Shown: positions 1 through 7,944 of the stretch, in pieces
Position numbering within the stretch: the first letter of the stretch is position 1
Layout: each line of letters opens with the position of its first letter
Assembly: GCA_016213265.1 (NCBI GenBank)
Contig: JACRBA010000169.1
Coordinates: 1-51,348, forward strand
Reading direction: 5' to 3'
Origin: Burkholderiales bacterium
GTDB taxonomy: Bacteria > Pseudomonadota > Gammaproteobacteria > Burkholderiales > Burkholderiaceae_C
Length of the DNA: 51,348 bases
The notes under the pieces: generated by a model
The model's input: the letters and a program-made list of their open reading frames with translations, nothing else
What the model was told of the DNA's origin: nothing
Database searches by the model: none
Translations under genes and position numbers: made by a program

Positions 1-92
1 GCCCACTGCGACGGGTGCTCGCTGCGATGCTCCAGCACCATGCGCACGGCACGCTCGCGCACCTCGGGGGAAAACTTCGGGGACTTCTTCAT
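1..92 (-). CDS. IS3-family transposase OrfA, N-terminal part
   Basis: Only the first 30 codons are in the window. They start at ATG (base 92, minus strand) and read [20 protein letters not shown], followed by a short basic stretch ending in PSQW. This is the usual opening of IS3-family OrfA proteins, just ahead of their helix-turn-helix. OrfA binds the IS ends and is normally fused to the DDE catalytic OrfB by a programmed -1 frameshift. The gene reads away from the core chromosome, off the left edge, so its integrity cannot be judged. Confidence 0.85.
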   Translation of the reverse strand, partial: MKKSPKFSPEVRERAVRMVLEHRSEHPSQW

Positions 93-140
93 GGCTCCAT
101 TCTCCAGAGTTGGAGCCTCCGTCAAACCCGGGGCGGTTCA
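1..140 (-). mobile_element. IS3-family insertion sequence, left end only (cut by window edge)
   Basis: The element runs off the window on the left. Its visible end is a terminal repeat that reads inward on the minus strand from base 140 as TGAACCGCCCCGGGTTTGAC, with the TG...CA type ends of IS3-family elements. The transposase orfA starts 48 bases inside this end, as expected for the family. The junction with non-IS sequence is therefore placed between 140 and 141. The other end, the orfB and any target duplication lie outside the window. Confidence 0.85.
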
Positions 141-152
141 GATCCGGCCTGG

Positions 153-683
153 ATGAAGTACGCGAACGTGGCATCGGCGCTCGGCACATTGCTCGTCGGT
201 TTCGCCGCTGCCCTTGTGGCGTACTGGACGTTTCGCTACATGCGTGCGCAGGGCACACAGGCTCGCGCGGACTCCGTCCGCGACGAGTACTGGCTGAGAA
301 CGGTGGTCTCTCCCACGAGCATCGAGCCCTTCCAAGCCTTCATCTCAGAGCTGAGGCGCGATCTGCTAACCTTCGACACATCTTCGCCTACTGTGCAGGC
401 GGCGGACGTCGAGGCGTTGTTCGCGCGAGCTACCGACAGGTTCAACGACTTCTCTTTGAAGTTTAAGTCGCTCGCGCTGATTGACGATGCGCTCAGTGCG
501 GAGGTTGAGGGCCAACTTCAAAACATCGAAGACTCGTTCACGACCTACATAGGTTCGCTGCGCCTACACCTGACCACAGGGTCCACGGCCCCGAGCCGAT
601 CGGACATCATCGCCGCGCTGACCGACGGCATGGTCGATCTGTTCAAGCTAATACAGATGCACCAAGTGTCAGGCTCAGCGTGA
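153..683 (+). CDS. hypothetical membrane-anchored protein next to IS end, possibly 5'-truncated
   Basis: I do not recognise the family. From the ATG at 153 the product is 176 residues. Residues about 8-28 form one hydrophobic segment (VASALGTLLVGFAAALVAYW), and the rest is a soluble, mostly helical domain with many charged residues and no cysteine. This suggests a single-pass inner-membrane protein. The frame stays open upstream through the IS end to base 15, so the true start is uncertain. The ATG at 153 lies only 12 bases from the IS junction and has no Shine-Dalgarno sequence, so the insertion may have removed the 5' part or its promoter. Base composition is visibly less GC-rich than in the core genes, which suggests acquired DNA. 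Confidence 0.6.
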   Translation: MKYANVASALGTLLVGFAAALVAYWTFRYMRAQGTQARADSVRDEYWLRTVVSPTSIEPFQAFISELRRDLLTFDTSSPTVQAADVEALFARATDRFNDFSLKFKSLALIDDALSAEVEGQLQNIEDSFTTYIGSLRLHLTTGSTAPSRSDIIAALTDGMVDLFKLIQMHQVSGSA

Positions 684-742
684 CAGTCATATGTGGGGTT
701 GGCGGGCGCAGGGCGCCAATCACCTTGTCACACTTGGCTCTT

Positions 743-833
743 TGGCGGAGGGAGCGGGATTCGAACCCGCGGTGGGCTATTAACCCACACACGCTTTCCA
801 GGCGTGCGACTTAAACCACTCATCCATCCCTCC
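743..833 (-). tRNA. tRNA-Ser (anticodon GGA)
   Basis: The minus strand starts GGAGGGATGGATGAGTGG at 833. It shows the anticodon loop CTGGAAA (anticodon GGA), a long serine-type variable arm, the T loop GTTCGAATC and the acceptor partner TCCCTCC, then discriminator G and an encoded CCA at 745-743. The 7-bp acceptor stem pairs perfectly. The 3' end faces left, toward the lower-GC hypothetical gene and the IS. That is the orientation in which integrative elements use tRNA genes as attachment sites. Confidence 0.97.
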
Positions 834-849
834 GCAGGGATAGCCTTCC

Positions 850-880
850 ATTCTAGCCCACTGAAGCCGGGTTCTGTCCA
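850..880 (-). promoter_or_regulatory. probable promoter of tRNA-Ser
   Basis: On the minus strand TAGAAT lies at 855-850, about 17 bases before the tRNA 5' end, and TGGACA lies at 880-875 with a 19-base spacer. The -10 match is good. The spacer is one or two bases longer than ideal. The element overlaps the last codons of the upstream qmcA gene, so the tRNA appears to have its own promoter. Confidence 0.4.
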
Positions 881-1812
881 CCGGATTTCGCAGCGGCGGG
901 GCGCGTGACGTCGCTGCGCATCAGCGCCATGGCGCTGCCCACCAGGGCACCCACCTCGCTAACGCTGGCGGGCACGATCATGGTGTTGTTCTTCTGGGCC
1001 AGCTGGGCGAAGGCGTCCACCGCGCGCTCGGCCACCTTGAGCTGCACCGCATCGGCGCCGCCCGGTTCCTGGATGGCGGCGGCAATCTGCCGGATCGCGC
1101 CAGCCGTCGCCTCCGCCACCGCAGAGATGGCCGCCGCCTCGCCGAGCGCCTTGTTGATCTCGGCCTGCTTCTCGCCTTCGGAGCGCGCGATGAACGCCTC
1201 ACGCTCGCCGGTGGCGATGTTGATCTGCTCCTGCCGCCGTCCTTCAGAGGCTGCGATGAGCGCGCGCTTTTCGCGTTCGGCGGTGATCTGCGCCTGCATG
1301 GCGTGCAGGATGGCAGCGGGCGGGGTCAGGTCCTTGATTTCATAGCGCAGCACCTTGACGCCCCAGTTCAGCGCCGCCTCGTCGAGGGCCGCGACCACCG
1401 AGCTGTTGATGATCTCGCGCTCCTCGAACGTGCGGTCCAGCTCCATCTTGCCGATCACGCTGCGCAGGGTGGTCTGCGCCAGTTGCGTGATGGCCACGAT
1501 GTAGTTGGACGAGCCGTAGCTGGCGCGCATCGGGTCGGTCACCTGGAAGTACAGGATGCCGTCCACGGTGAGCTGGGTGTTGTCCTTGGTGATGCAGACC
1601 TGGCTGGGCACGTCGAGCGGGATCTCCTTGAGCGAGTGCCGGTAGGCCAGCCGGTCCACGAACGGGATGATGATGTTCAGGCCGGGCGCCAGCGTGGCGT
1701 GGTAGCGCCCGAGGCGCTCCACGATCCAGGCGTTCTGCTGGGGGACGACCTTGACGGCGCGCACGACGAACAGCACGCCCACGATGAGCAGGATGACAGC
1801 GGTGATTTCCAT
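853..1812 (-). CDS. qmcA: SPFH-domain (stomatin/prohibitin-like) membrane protein, QmcA type
   Basis: This is a 319-residue inner-membrane scaffold protein of the SPFH family, which forms large oligomers in detergent-resistant membrane zones. Residues 1-20 are one hydrophobic anchor. Residues about 20-180 are the SPFH/band-7 domain, with the typical VPQQNAWIVERLGRY opening. A long Ala/Glu/Lys-rich coiled coil follows (EREKRALIAASEGRRQEQIN), then a hydrophobic C-terminal stretch. The start at 1812 (MEITAVILL) was preferred to upstream in-frame codons because the anchor begins there. It lies 34 bases downstream of an NfeD-family gene, the classical partner, and the two probably form an operon. 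The exact cellular role is unknown. Confidence 0.9.
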   Translation of the reverse strand: MEITAVILLIVGVLFVVRAVKVVPQQNAWIVERLGRYHATLAPGLNIIIPFVDRLAYRHSLKEIPLDVPSQVCITKDNTQLTVDGILYFQVTDPMRASYGSSNYIVAITQLAQTTLRSVIGKMELDRTFEEREIINSSVVAALDEAALNWGVKVLRYEIKDLTPPAAILHAMQAQITAEREKRALIAASEGRRQEQINIATGEREAFIARSEGEKQAEINKALGEAAAISAVAEATAGAIRQIAAAIQEPGGADAVQLKVAERAVDAFAQLAQKNNTMIVPASVSEVGALVGSAMALMRSDVTRPAAAKSGGQNPASVG

Positions 1813-1846
1813 GGCGGGGCTCGGTGAGAAATGATCGGTGGCAGGG

Positions 1847-2287
1847 TCAGCGCGGCGAATCGGGGCGCAACACCAGGACGTTGCCCTGGACCGCCTCGAC
1901 GACATGATCGCCGGGCTGTGGCAGGCCCGGGCCGGCATGGCGGGCGTCCCACGGGGCGCCGCGGTAATGCACGCGGGTACGCCCGTCGGCCCCCCAGTGC
2001 GTGACCCGGACGGTGGCGCCGATGTCGATCTGCAGATCCGGGTTGGCGGCCACGGGTGCGTCGGCCGGGCGGCGAGCGCGGCGCAGGTGCCAGAAGACCA
2101 CCGCGCTGCCGCCCACCCCGGCGGCGCTGATCAACTGGGCGGGAAACGCCAGGCCCGCGTGCGCCGCCAGCGCGCCGAAGGCCGCGCCGAGCGCCAACAT
2201 GAGCAGGTAGAACGTGCCGCTGGCCAGCTCGAGCACCACCAGCACGCCCGCGGTGGCCCACCACGCCGTGGATGCGTCCCAGGTCAT
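1847..2287 (-). CDS. NfeD-family membrane protein
   Basis: This is a 146-residue short NfeD-type protein (NfeD1b-like, without a protease domain). Residues about 8-65 hold closely spaced hydrophobic helices, and residues about 85-146 form the small beta-barrel (OB-fold) domain ending NVLVLRPD. The start at 2287 is set by a strong AGGAGG located 9 bases upstream. In many bacteria NfeD proteins are encoded beside stomatin-like partners and are thought to modulate their oligomers, and here the SPFH gene follows directly. The gene is divergent from the amino-acid decarboxylase with only about 75 bases between the start codons. Confidence 0.85.
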   Translation of the reverse strand: MTWDASTAWWATAGVLVVLELASGTFYLLMLALGAAFGALAAHAGLAFPAQLISAAGVGGSAVVFWHLRRARRPADAPVAANPDLQIDIGATVRVTHWGADGRTRVHYRGAPWDARHAGPGLPQPGDHVVEAVQGNVLVLRPDSPR

Positions 2288-2361
2288 CAACTTGCCCTCC
2301 TCATCGGCAATACACTTCGCCGTTTCCATTCTCCGCCCGCACGCGACTCGAGGGCCACGCC

Positions 2362-4620
2362 ATGCAGCGCTTTACCTTTCCCATCGTGATCATCGATGAG
2401 GACTTCCGTTCCGAGAACACCTCGGGCCTGGGCATCCGCGCGCTGGCCGACGCGATCCAGAAGGAAGGCTTCGAAGTGCTCGGCGTCACCAGCTACGGTG
2501 ACTTGTCGCAGTTCGCCCAGCAGCAAAGCCGGGCGAGCGCCTTCATCCTGTCCATCGACGACGAAGAGTTCACGCCGGGCCCCGAGCTCGACCCGGCCGT
2601 GCTGAACCTGCGCAAGTTCATCGAGGAGATCCGCTTCCGCAACGCGGACCTCCCCATTTACCGCTACGGCGAGACGCGCACCTCGCTGCACATCCCCAAC
2701 GACATCCTGCGCGAGCTGCACGGCTTCATCCACATGTTCGAGGACACGCCGGAGTTCGTGGCGCGCCACATCATCCGGGAGGCCCGCAGCTACCTCGATT
2801 CGCTCGCGCCGCCGTTCTTCCGCGCCCTGGTGGACTACGCGCAGGACGGGTCGTACTCGTGGCATTGCCCCGGGCACTCCGGTGGCGTGGCCTTCCTCAA
2901 GAGCCCCATCGGCCGGATGTTCCACCAGTTCTTCGGCGAGAACATGCTGAGGGCGGACGTGTGCAACGCGGTCGAAGAGCTGGGCCAGCTGCTGGACCAC
3001 ACCGGCCCCGTGGCCGCCAGCGAGAAGAATGCGGCGCGCATCTTCAACGCCGACCACTGCTTCTTCGTCACCAACGGCACGTCCACCAGCAACAAGATGG
3101 TGTGGCACCACAACGTGGCGCCCGACGACGTGGTGCTGGTGGACCGCAACTGCCACAAATCCATCCTGCACTCGATCATCATGACGGGGGCGGTGCCGGT
3201 GTTCCTCACACCCACGCGCAACCACTACGGGATCATCGGCCCGATTCCCGAGAGCGAGTTCAGCCGCGAGTCCATCGAGAAGAAGATCGCCGCGCACCCG
3301 CTGCTGCAGGGCGTGGACCCGAAGACGGTGCGGCCGAAGATCCTGACGGTGACGCAGAGCACCTACGACGGCGTGCTCTACAACACCGAGACGATCAAGT
3401 CCAAGCTCGACGGCTGGGTGGACACGCTGCACTTCGATGAGGCCTGGCTGCCACACGCCGCGTTCCACCGCTTCTACGGCACCTACCACGCCATGGGCAA
3501 GGTGCGGGCGCGTCCGCAGCAGGCCATGGTGTACAGCACGCAGTCCACCCACAAGCTGCTGGCCGGCATCAGCCAGGCCTCGCAGGTGCTGGTGCAGGAA
3601 TCGCAGACCGTGCGCCTGGACCGCGACCTCTTCAACGAGGCCTACCTGATGCACACGTCCACCTCGCCGCAGTACGCCATCATCGCCTCGTGCGACGTGG
3701 CGGCGGCCATGATGGAGCCGCCCGGCGGCACGGCGCTCGTGGAAGAGAGCATCCGCGAGGCGCTGGATTTCCGCCGCGCCATGCGCAAGGTGGACGAGGA
3801 CTACGGCAACGACTGGTGGTTCCAGGTCTGGGGCCCCGACCGCTTTGCCGAGGAGGGCATCGGCCAGCCGGACGACTGGATCCTGCGTGCCAACGACAAG
3901 TGGCATGGCTTCGGCAACCTGGCCACCGGCTTCAACATGCTGGACCCGATCAAGTCCACCGTGATTACACCGGGGCTCGACGTGTCGGGCCAGTTTTCCA
4001 CGCACGGCATCCCGGCGGCGATCGTCACCAAGTACCTCGCCGAGCACGGCGTGGTGGTGGAGAAGACGGGCCTGTACTCGTTCTTCATCATGTTCACCAT
4101 CGGCATCACCAAGGGCCGGTGGAACACCATGGTGACGGCCCTGCAGCAGTTCAAGGACGACTACGACCGCAACCAGCCGCTGTGGCGCGTGCTGCCCGAG
4201 TTCTGCGCGGCGCACCCGCGCTACGAGCGCATGGGGCTGAAGGACCTGTGCCAGGGCATCCACGAGATGTACGCGCAGGGCGACATCGCGCGACTGACGA
4301 CCGAGATGTACCTGTCCGACCTGCACCCGGCCATGAAGCCGAGCGATGCCTTCGCCAACATCGCGCGCCGTCGCATCGAGCGGGTGGAGATCGACCGGCT
4401 GGAAGGGCGCATCACCACGTCACTGCTGACGCCGTACCCGCCGGGCATCCCGCTGCTGATTCCCGGCGAGCGCTTCAACCGCAAGATCGTCGACTACCTG
4501 CGCTTCACCAGGGAGTTCAACAAGGCCTTCCCCGGCTTCGACACCGACGTGCACGGCCTGGTGGCCGAAGAAGGCCCGCACGGCGAGCGCAAGTACTGCG
4601 TCGACTGCGTAAGGGATTGA
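2362..4620 (+). CDS. Orn/Lys/Arg decarboxylase, PLP-dependent (fold type I, large form)
   Basis: This is a 752-residue decarboxylase of the bacterial inducible arginine/lysine/ornithine family, which converts basic amino acids to agmatine, cadaverine or putrescine. An N-terminal receiver-like wing domain (about 1-130) precedes the PLP domain. The Schiff-base lysine is K398 in the STHKLLAG motif, and the HFDEAW aspartate that holds the PLP nitrogen lies about 30 residues before it. The C-terminal domain runs from about 590 to 752. The start at 2362 (MQRFTFPIV) was chosen by domain fit. I cannot decide the substrate by eye; length and overall look resemble arginine decarboxylases. It is a stand-alone gene with no amine antiporter beside it, which argues for polyamine synthesis rather than an acid-resistance pair. 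Confidence 0.9.
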   Translation: MQRFTFPIVIIDEDFRSENTSGLGIRALADAIQKEGFEVLGVTSYGDLSQFAQQQSRASAFILSIDDEEFTPGPELDPAVLNLRKFIEEIRFRNADLPIYRYGETRTSLHIPNDILRELHGFIHMFEDTPEFVARHIIREARSYLDSLAPPFFRALVDYAQDGSYSWHCPGHSGGVAFLKSPIGRMFHQFFGENMLRADVCNAVEELGQLLDHTGPVAASEKNAARIFNADHCFFVTNGTSTSNKMVWHHNVAPDDVVLVDRNCHKSILHSIIMTGAVPVFLTPTRNHYGIIGPIPESEFSRESIEKKIAAHPLLQGVDPKTVRPKILTVTQSTYDGVLYNTETIKSKLDGWVDTLHFDEAWLPHAAFHRFYGTYHAMGKVRARPQQAMVYSTQSTHKLLAGISQASQVLVQESQTVRLDRDLFNEAYLMHTSTSPQYAIIASCDVAAAMMEPPGGTALVEESIREALDFRRAMRKVDEDYGNDWWFQVWGPDRFAEEGIGQPDDWILRANDKWHGFGNLATGFNMLDPIKSTVITPGLDVSGQFSTHGIPAAIVTKYLAEHGVVVEKTGLYSFFIMFTIGITKGRWNTMVTALQQFKDDYDRNQPLWRVLPEFCAAHPRYERMGLKDLCQGIHEMYAQGDIARLTTEMYLSDLHPAMKPSDAFANIARRRIERVEIDRLEGRITTSLLTPYPPGIPLLIPGERFNRKIVDYLRFTREFNKAFPGFDTDVHGLVAEEGPHGERKYCVDCVRD

Positions 4621-4679
4621 ACCGGCGCCTTTGGCAGCGCGCCGCAGGCGCCGCTGCACCCCAAGCGGCGTGCGCGGGA

Positions 4680-4738
4680 CCGGCTCTGCCGGCCCGCTGC
4701 GCGAGCCCCCTCGGGGGGCAGCCCCCTGGCAAGGGGGC
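4680..4738. repeat. cluster of three GC-rich hairpins, repeat-like, between convergent genes
   Basis: The 130-base gap between the convergent decarboxylase and fabI genes carries three hairpins. They are CCGGC-TCT-GCCGG at 4680-4692, a CCCCC/GGGGG hairpin at 4705-4719, and GCCCCCT-GGCA-AGGGGGC at 4721-4738. No T-run follows, so this is not a standard intrinsic terminator. The pattern CCCCCTCGGGGGGCAG resembles dispersed intergenic palindromes that I associate with this bacterial group. It could block readthrough from both sides. Confidence 0.5.
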
Positions 4739-4750
4739 GTGGGGGCACCA

Positions 4751-5539
4751 TCAGGCCGGGACTTCGCCCATCATCACCTGATTGAAGCCGCCGTCGACGT
4801 AGGTGATCTCGGCGGTGACGCCGCTGGCCAGGTCGGACAGCAGGAAGGCGGCGACGTTGCCCACGTCCTCGATCGTCACGTTGCGGCGCAGCGGGGCGTT
4901 CTTGGAGAAGGTCTCCAGCAGCTTGCCGAAGCCCTTGATGCCGGACGCCGCGAGCGTCTTGATCGGGCCGGCCGAGATGCCGTTGACGCGGATGCCGCGC
5001 GGGCCGAGGTTGGCGGCCAGGTAGCGCACGCTGGCCTCCAGCGAGGCCTTGGCCAGGCCCATGGTGTTGTAGGCCGGCACCGCACGCACGGCACCCAGGT
5101 AGCTCAGGGTGAGCAGCGCGGCGTGGTCGCGCAGGTGGGGCAGGGCGGCCTTGGCCATGGCGGGGAAGCTGTAGGCCGAGATCTCGTGCGCGATGCGGAA
5201 GTTCTCGCGGGTCAGGCCGTCGAGAAACTCGCCGGCGATGGCTTCGCGCGGCGCGAAGCCGATGGAATGCACGAAGCCGTCGAAGCCCTCGGGCCAGGCC
5301 GTCTTGAGATCGGCGAACAGGCGTTCGATGGCGGCGTCGTCGCCCACGTCACAATCGAACACGAGCTTGGAGTCGAACTCCGCGGCGAATTCGGTGATGC
5401 GGTCCTTGAACCGTTCCCCGACATAGCTGAAGGCCAGCTCGGCGCCCTCGCGGCGGCAGGCCTGGGCGATGCCGTAGGCGATCGAGCGGTTCGACAACAG
5501 GCCGGTGATCAGAAGGCGCTTGCCGGCAAGGAATCCCAT
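4751..5539 (-). CDS. fabI: enoyl-[acyl-carrier-protein] reductase (NADH), FabI
   Basis: This 262-residue protein catalyses the last step of each fatty-acid elongation round, reducing trans-2-enoyl-ACP with NADH. It shows the FabI variant of the short-chain dehydrogenase fold. The catalytic residues are Tyr147, Tyr157 and Lys164 (Y-x6-K in YNTMGLAK), one position off the E. coli numbering. The nucleotide-binding N-terminus reads [17 protein letters not shown]. The start at 5539 ([10 protein letters not shown]) matches the usual family start; further upstream the frame is open but unlikely to be translated. The FabI class is the target of triclosan and related inhibitors. It is transcribed away from the rimP operon promoter. 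Confidence 0.97.
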   Translation of the reverse strand: MGFLAGKRLLITGLLSNRSIAYGIAQACRREGAELAFSYVGERFKDRITEFAAEFDSKLVFDCDVGDDAAIERLFADLKTAWPEGFDGFVHSIGFAPREAIAGEFLDGLTRENFRIAHEISAYSFPAMAKAALPHLRDHAALLTLSYLGAVRAVPAYNTMGLAKASLEASVRYLAANLGPRGIRVNGISAGPIKTLAASGIKGFGKLLETFSKNAPLRRNVTIEDVGNVAAFLLSDLASGVTAEITYVDGGFNQVMMGEVPA

Positions 5540-5599
5540 GCAGTCTCCGTGGGTGGATGTTGGAACGGCGGCGATTCTCGCACTTCCCGAGCGGGCAAC

Positions 5600-5628
5600 T
5601 TGCGGGCACGGGGCTTGCAAGATACAAT
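5600..5628 (+). promoter_or_regulatory. sigma-70-type promoter of the rimP-nusA-infB operon
   Basis: TTGCGG at 5600-5605 and TACAAT at 5623-5628 are separated by exactly 17 bases. This is a good -35/-10 pair in an intergenic region, reading toward rimP. Transcription would start near 5635, giving a leader of about 225 bases before the rimP start codon. The leader holds the attenuator and tandem hairpins described next. Confidence 0.6.
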
Positions 5629-5694
5629 CCGCGCTTCGCTAGGAATTGCGTGGCGAGCGCAGAAAACCTGAGTGACGCGCCGTCAGGCGCTGAG

Positions 5695-5723
5695 TGGGCG
5701 GATTCATCCAGCCCATTTTTTTT
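5695..5723 (+). terminator. intrinsic terminator-like attenuator in the rimP leader
   Basis: TGGGC-GGAT, a two-base loop, ATCC, a bulged A and GCCCA form a 9-pair hairpin (5695-5715) followed directly by eight Ts (5716-5723). This is a textbook intrinsic terminator. It lies about 60 bases after the predicted transcription start and 137 bases before rimP. No gene ends immediately upstream on this strand, so it most likely acts as premature termination control for the operon, whose second gene (NusA) itself influences termination. Confidence 0.65.
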
Positions 5724-5764
5724 GCTCAAGTGTCGGCGGTGACGCGAAATTGTTGGCGATGGAA

Positions 5765-5834
5765 GCGGGCGATCGGCCCGCGTTGGGGAGCGGGCATCGG
5801 GCCCGCGTGTGAGCCTGAGCGGGCATGTGCCCGC
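5765..5834 (+). promoter_or_regulatory. three tandem hairpins with identical arms in the rimP leader
   Basis: The arms GCGGGC and GCCCGC occur three times, with loops GATCG (5765-5781), ATCGG (5790-5806) and ATGT (5819-5834). Each hairpin is preceded by AG, and they start 25 and 29 bases apart. Any left arm can pair with any later right arm, so several alternative folds are possible. The last hairpin ends 25 bases before the rimP ATG. Position and repetition suggest a regulatory leader RNA. Confidence 0.55.
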
Positions 5835-5859
5835 CACCTTGAAGGATGACTGCCGCCTG

Positions 5860-6408
5860 ATGAGCTGGAGCCAGGCCGTCGAAAAGACGGTGACCGGTTT
5901 GGGATACGAACTCGTCGATGTCGAGCGATCGGCAGGCGGGTTGCTGCGCGTCTACATCGACCGCGTGCCCGGCCATGTCTATCCCACCGGCGAACACGAG
6001 TTCGTCACGGTCGAAGACTGCGAGGCTGTCACACGCCAGCTGCAGTATGTGCTCGAGGTGGACAACGTCGACTACGCCCGGCTCGAGGTCTCCTCGCCGG
6101 GGCTAGACCGGCCGCTCAAGCGCGAGACGGACTATGCCCGCTTCGCTGGCCAGCAGGTGCAACTGACGTTGAAGCTGCCCTTCCAGGGGCGCAAGAAATT
6201 CCAGGGTGTGCTGCAGCCGGCCGAGGGTGGCGAAGGCTGGCAGCTCATCTTCCACGATGGCAAGGCCGAGCAGGTGCTGGGCTTCGCTTTCGATGAGGTT
6301 CGTGAGGCCCGGCTCGTGCCGGTGCTCGATTTCAAGGGCCGGCGCGGCAAGACCGCGCCGGCGCCAGCGCAACCCGCCGGTGAAACTGACGGAGGTCAAC
6401 AACAATGA
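5860..6408 (+). CDS. rimP: ribosome maturation factor RimP
   Basis: RimP is needed for late maturation of the 30S subunit. The 182-residue product has the N-terminal alpha/beta domain (about 1-80) with SPGLDRPLK at the domain border, the C-terminal SH3-like barrel, and a low-complexity Ala/Pro/Gln tail. The ATG at 5860 ([11 protein letters not shown]) fits the usual family start. GAAGGA at 5841-5846 is a little far away, and an in-frame TTG at 5839 cannot be excluded. The stop overlaps the nusA start (ATGA), so the two are translationally coupled, as in most proteobacteria. Confidence 0.93.
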   Translation: MSWSQAVEKTVTGLGYELVDVERSAGGLLRVYIDRVPGHVYPTGEHEFVTVEDCEAVTRQLQYVLEVDNVDYARLEVSSPGLDRPLKRETDYARFAGQQVQLTLKLPFQGRKKFQGVLQPAEGGEGWQLIFHDGKAEQVLGFAFDEVREARLVPVLDFKGRRGKTAPAPAQPAGETDGGQQQ

Positions 6409-7883
6409 ACCGTGAAATGCTGATGTTGGTGGACGCGATCTCGCGCGAGAAGAGCGTGGACCGCGAAGTGGTGTTCGGCGCCGTCGAGGCGGCGCTGGCC
6501 CAGGCCACCAAGAAGCTGCACGGCGGCGAAGTCGACATCCGCGTGTCGGTGGACCGCGAAACGGGCGAGTACGAGACCTTCCGCCGCTGGCTGGTCGTGC
6601 CCGACGCCGCCGGGCTGCAGAACCCGGATGCCGAAGAGATGCTGTCGGATGCGCTGGAGCGCATTCCCGACATCGAGGAGGGCGACTACATCGAGGAATC
6701 GATGGAATCGGTGCCCATCGGCCGCATCGGGGCGCAGGCCGCCAAGCAGGTGATCCTGCAGAAGATCCGCGACGCCGAGCGCGAGCAGTTGCTCAACGAC
6801 TTCCTCTCGCGCGGCGAGAAGATCATGGTGGGCACGGTCAAGCGCCTGGACAAGGGCGACATCGTCGTCGAGTCCGGCCGGGTGGAAGGCCGCCTCAAGC
6901 GCAACGAGATGATCCCGAAGGAGAACCTGCGCACGGGCGACCGCGTGCGGGCCTTCATCACGGGCGTCGACACCGCCGCGCGCGGCCCGCAGATCATGCT
7001 CTCGCGTTCGGCCCCCGGCTTCATGGTGGAGCTGTTCGCCCAGGAGGTGCCCGAGATCGAGCAGGGCCTGCTGGAGATCAAGAGCTGCGCCCGTGACCCC
7101 GGCAGCCGCGCCAAGATCGCCGTGATCTCGCACGACAAGCGCGTCGACCCGATCGGCACCTGCGTGGGCGTGCGCGGCTCGCGCGTCACCGCGGTCACGA
7201 ACGAGCTGGCCGGCGAGCGTGTGGACATCGTGCTGTGGTCGGAAGATCCGGCGCAGTTCGTGATCGGCGCGCTGGCGCCCGCGAACGTGCAGTCCATCGT
7301 GGTGGACGAAGAGAAGCACGCCATGGACGTGGTGGTCGACGAGGAGAACCTCGCCATCGCCATCGGCCGCGGCGGCCAGAACGTTCGCCTGGCGTCCGAG
7401 CTCACGGGCTGGCGCATCAACATCATGACGGCCGAGGAATCGGCGGCCAAGCAGGCCCAGGAGAGCGACTCCATCCGCAAGCTCTTCGTCGACAAGCTCG
7501 ACGTGGACCAGGAAGTGGCCGACCTGCTGATCGACGAGGGCTTCACCAGCCTCGAGGAAGTGGCCTACGTGCCGCTGCAGGAGATGCTGGAGATCGAGGG
7601 CTTCGACGAGGACACCGTGTCCGAGCTGCGCAACCGCGCCAAGGACGCGCTGCTCACGATGGAGATCGCCCGCGAGGAGAAGGTCGAGGAGGTGTCGCAG
7701 GACCTGCGTGACCTCGACGGCCTGACCCCCGAACTCATCGCCAAACTCGCCGATGGCGGCGTGCACACCCGAGACGACCTGGCCGATCTGGCCGTCGATG
7801 AACTCGTCGAGATGACCGGCGTGGAAGACGCGCAGGCCAAGGCGCTGATCATGAAGGCGCGCGAGCACTGGTTCAACGCCTGA
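6405..7883 (+). CDS. nusA: transcription termination/antitermination protein NusA
   Basis: This 492-residue protein binds RNA polymerase and controls pausing, termination and antitermination. Domains in order are the polymerase-binding N-terminal domain (about 1-125), the S1 domain (about 138-200, [20 protein letters not shown]), KH1 with VGVRGSRV near 255, and KH2 with [12 protein letters not shown] near 318. Two acidic C-terminal repeats follow (about 365-492), the proteobacterial form that contacts the alpha subunit. It overlaps rimP by four bases and is followed by a 61-base gap to infB. It is full length with no anomalies. Confidence 0.98.
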   Translation: MNREMLMLVDAISREKSVDREVVFGAVEAALAQATKKLHGGEVDIRVSVDRETGEYETFRRWLVVPDAAGLQNPDAEEMLSDALERIPDIEEGDYIEESMESVPIGRIGAQAAKQVILQKIRDAEREQLLNDFLSRGEKIMVGTVKRLDKGDIVVESGRVEGRLKRNEMIPKENLRTGDRVRAFITGVDTAARGPQIMLSRSAPGFMVELFAQEVPEIEQGLLEIKSCARDPGSRAKIAVISHDKRVDPIGTCVGVRGSRVTAVTNELAGERVDIVLWSEDPAQFVIGALAPANVQSIVVDEEKHAMDVVVDEENLAIAIGRGGQNVRLASELTGWRINIMTAEESAAKQAQESDSIRKLFVDKLDVDQEVADLLIDEGFTSLEEVAYVPLQEMLEIEGFDEDTVSELRNRAKDALLTMEIAREEKVEEVSQDLRDLDGLTPELIAKLADGGVHTRDDLADLAVDELVEMTGVEDAQAKALIMKAREHWFNA

Positions 7884-7944
7884 ACGTCCCGTCCCCCCCG
7901 AACCAGCGCCCACGACCCGGCATCAAGATCAAGGAACATCCCAC

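Noticed and set aside
693..908. 71-residue reading frame across the tRNA-Ser gene
   Set aside because: It is the well-known false frame over serine tRNA genes (SGIRTRGG-type sequence); the tRNA explains the region.
2287..4326. 679-codon antisense frame over the decarboxylase
   Set aside because: It is a His/Val/Arg-rich shadow frame caused by high GC at third codon positions, with no recognisable domain.
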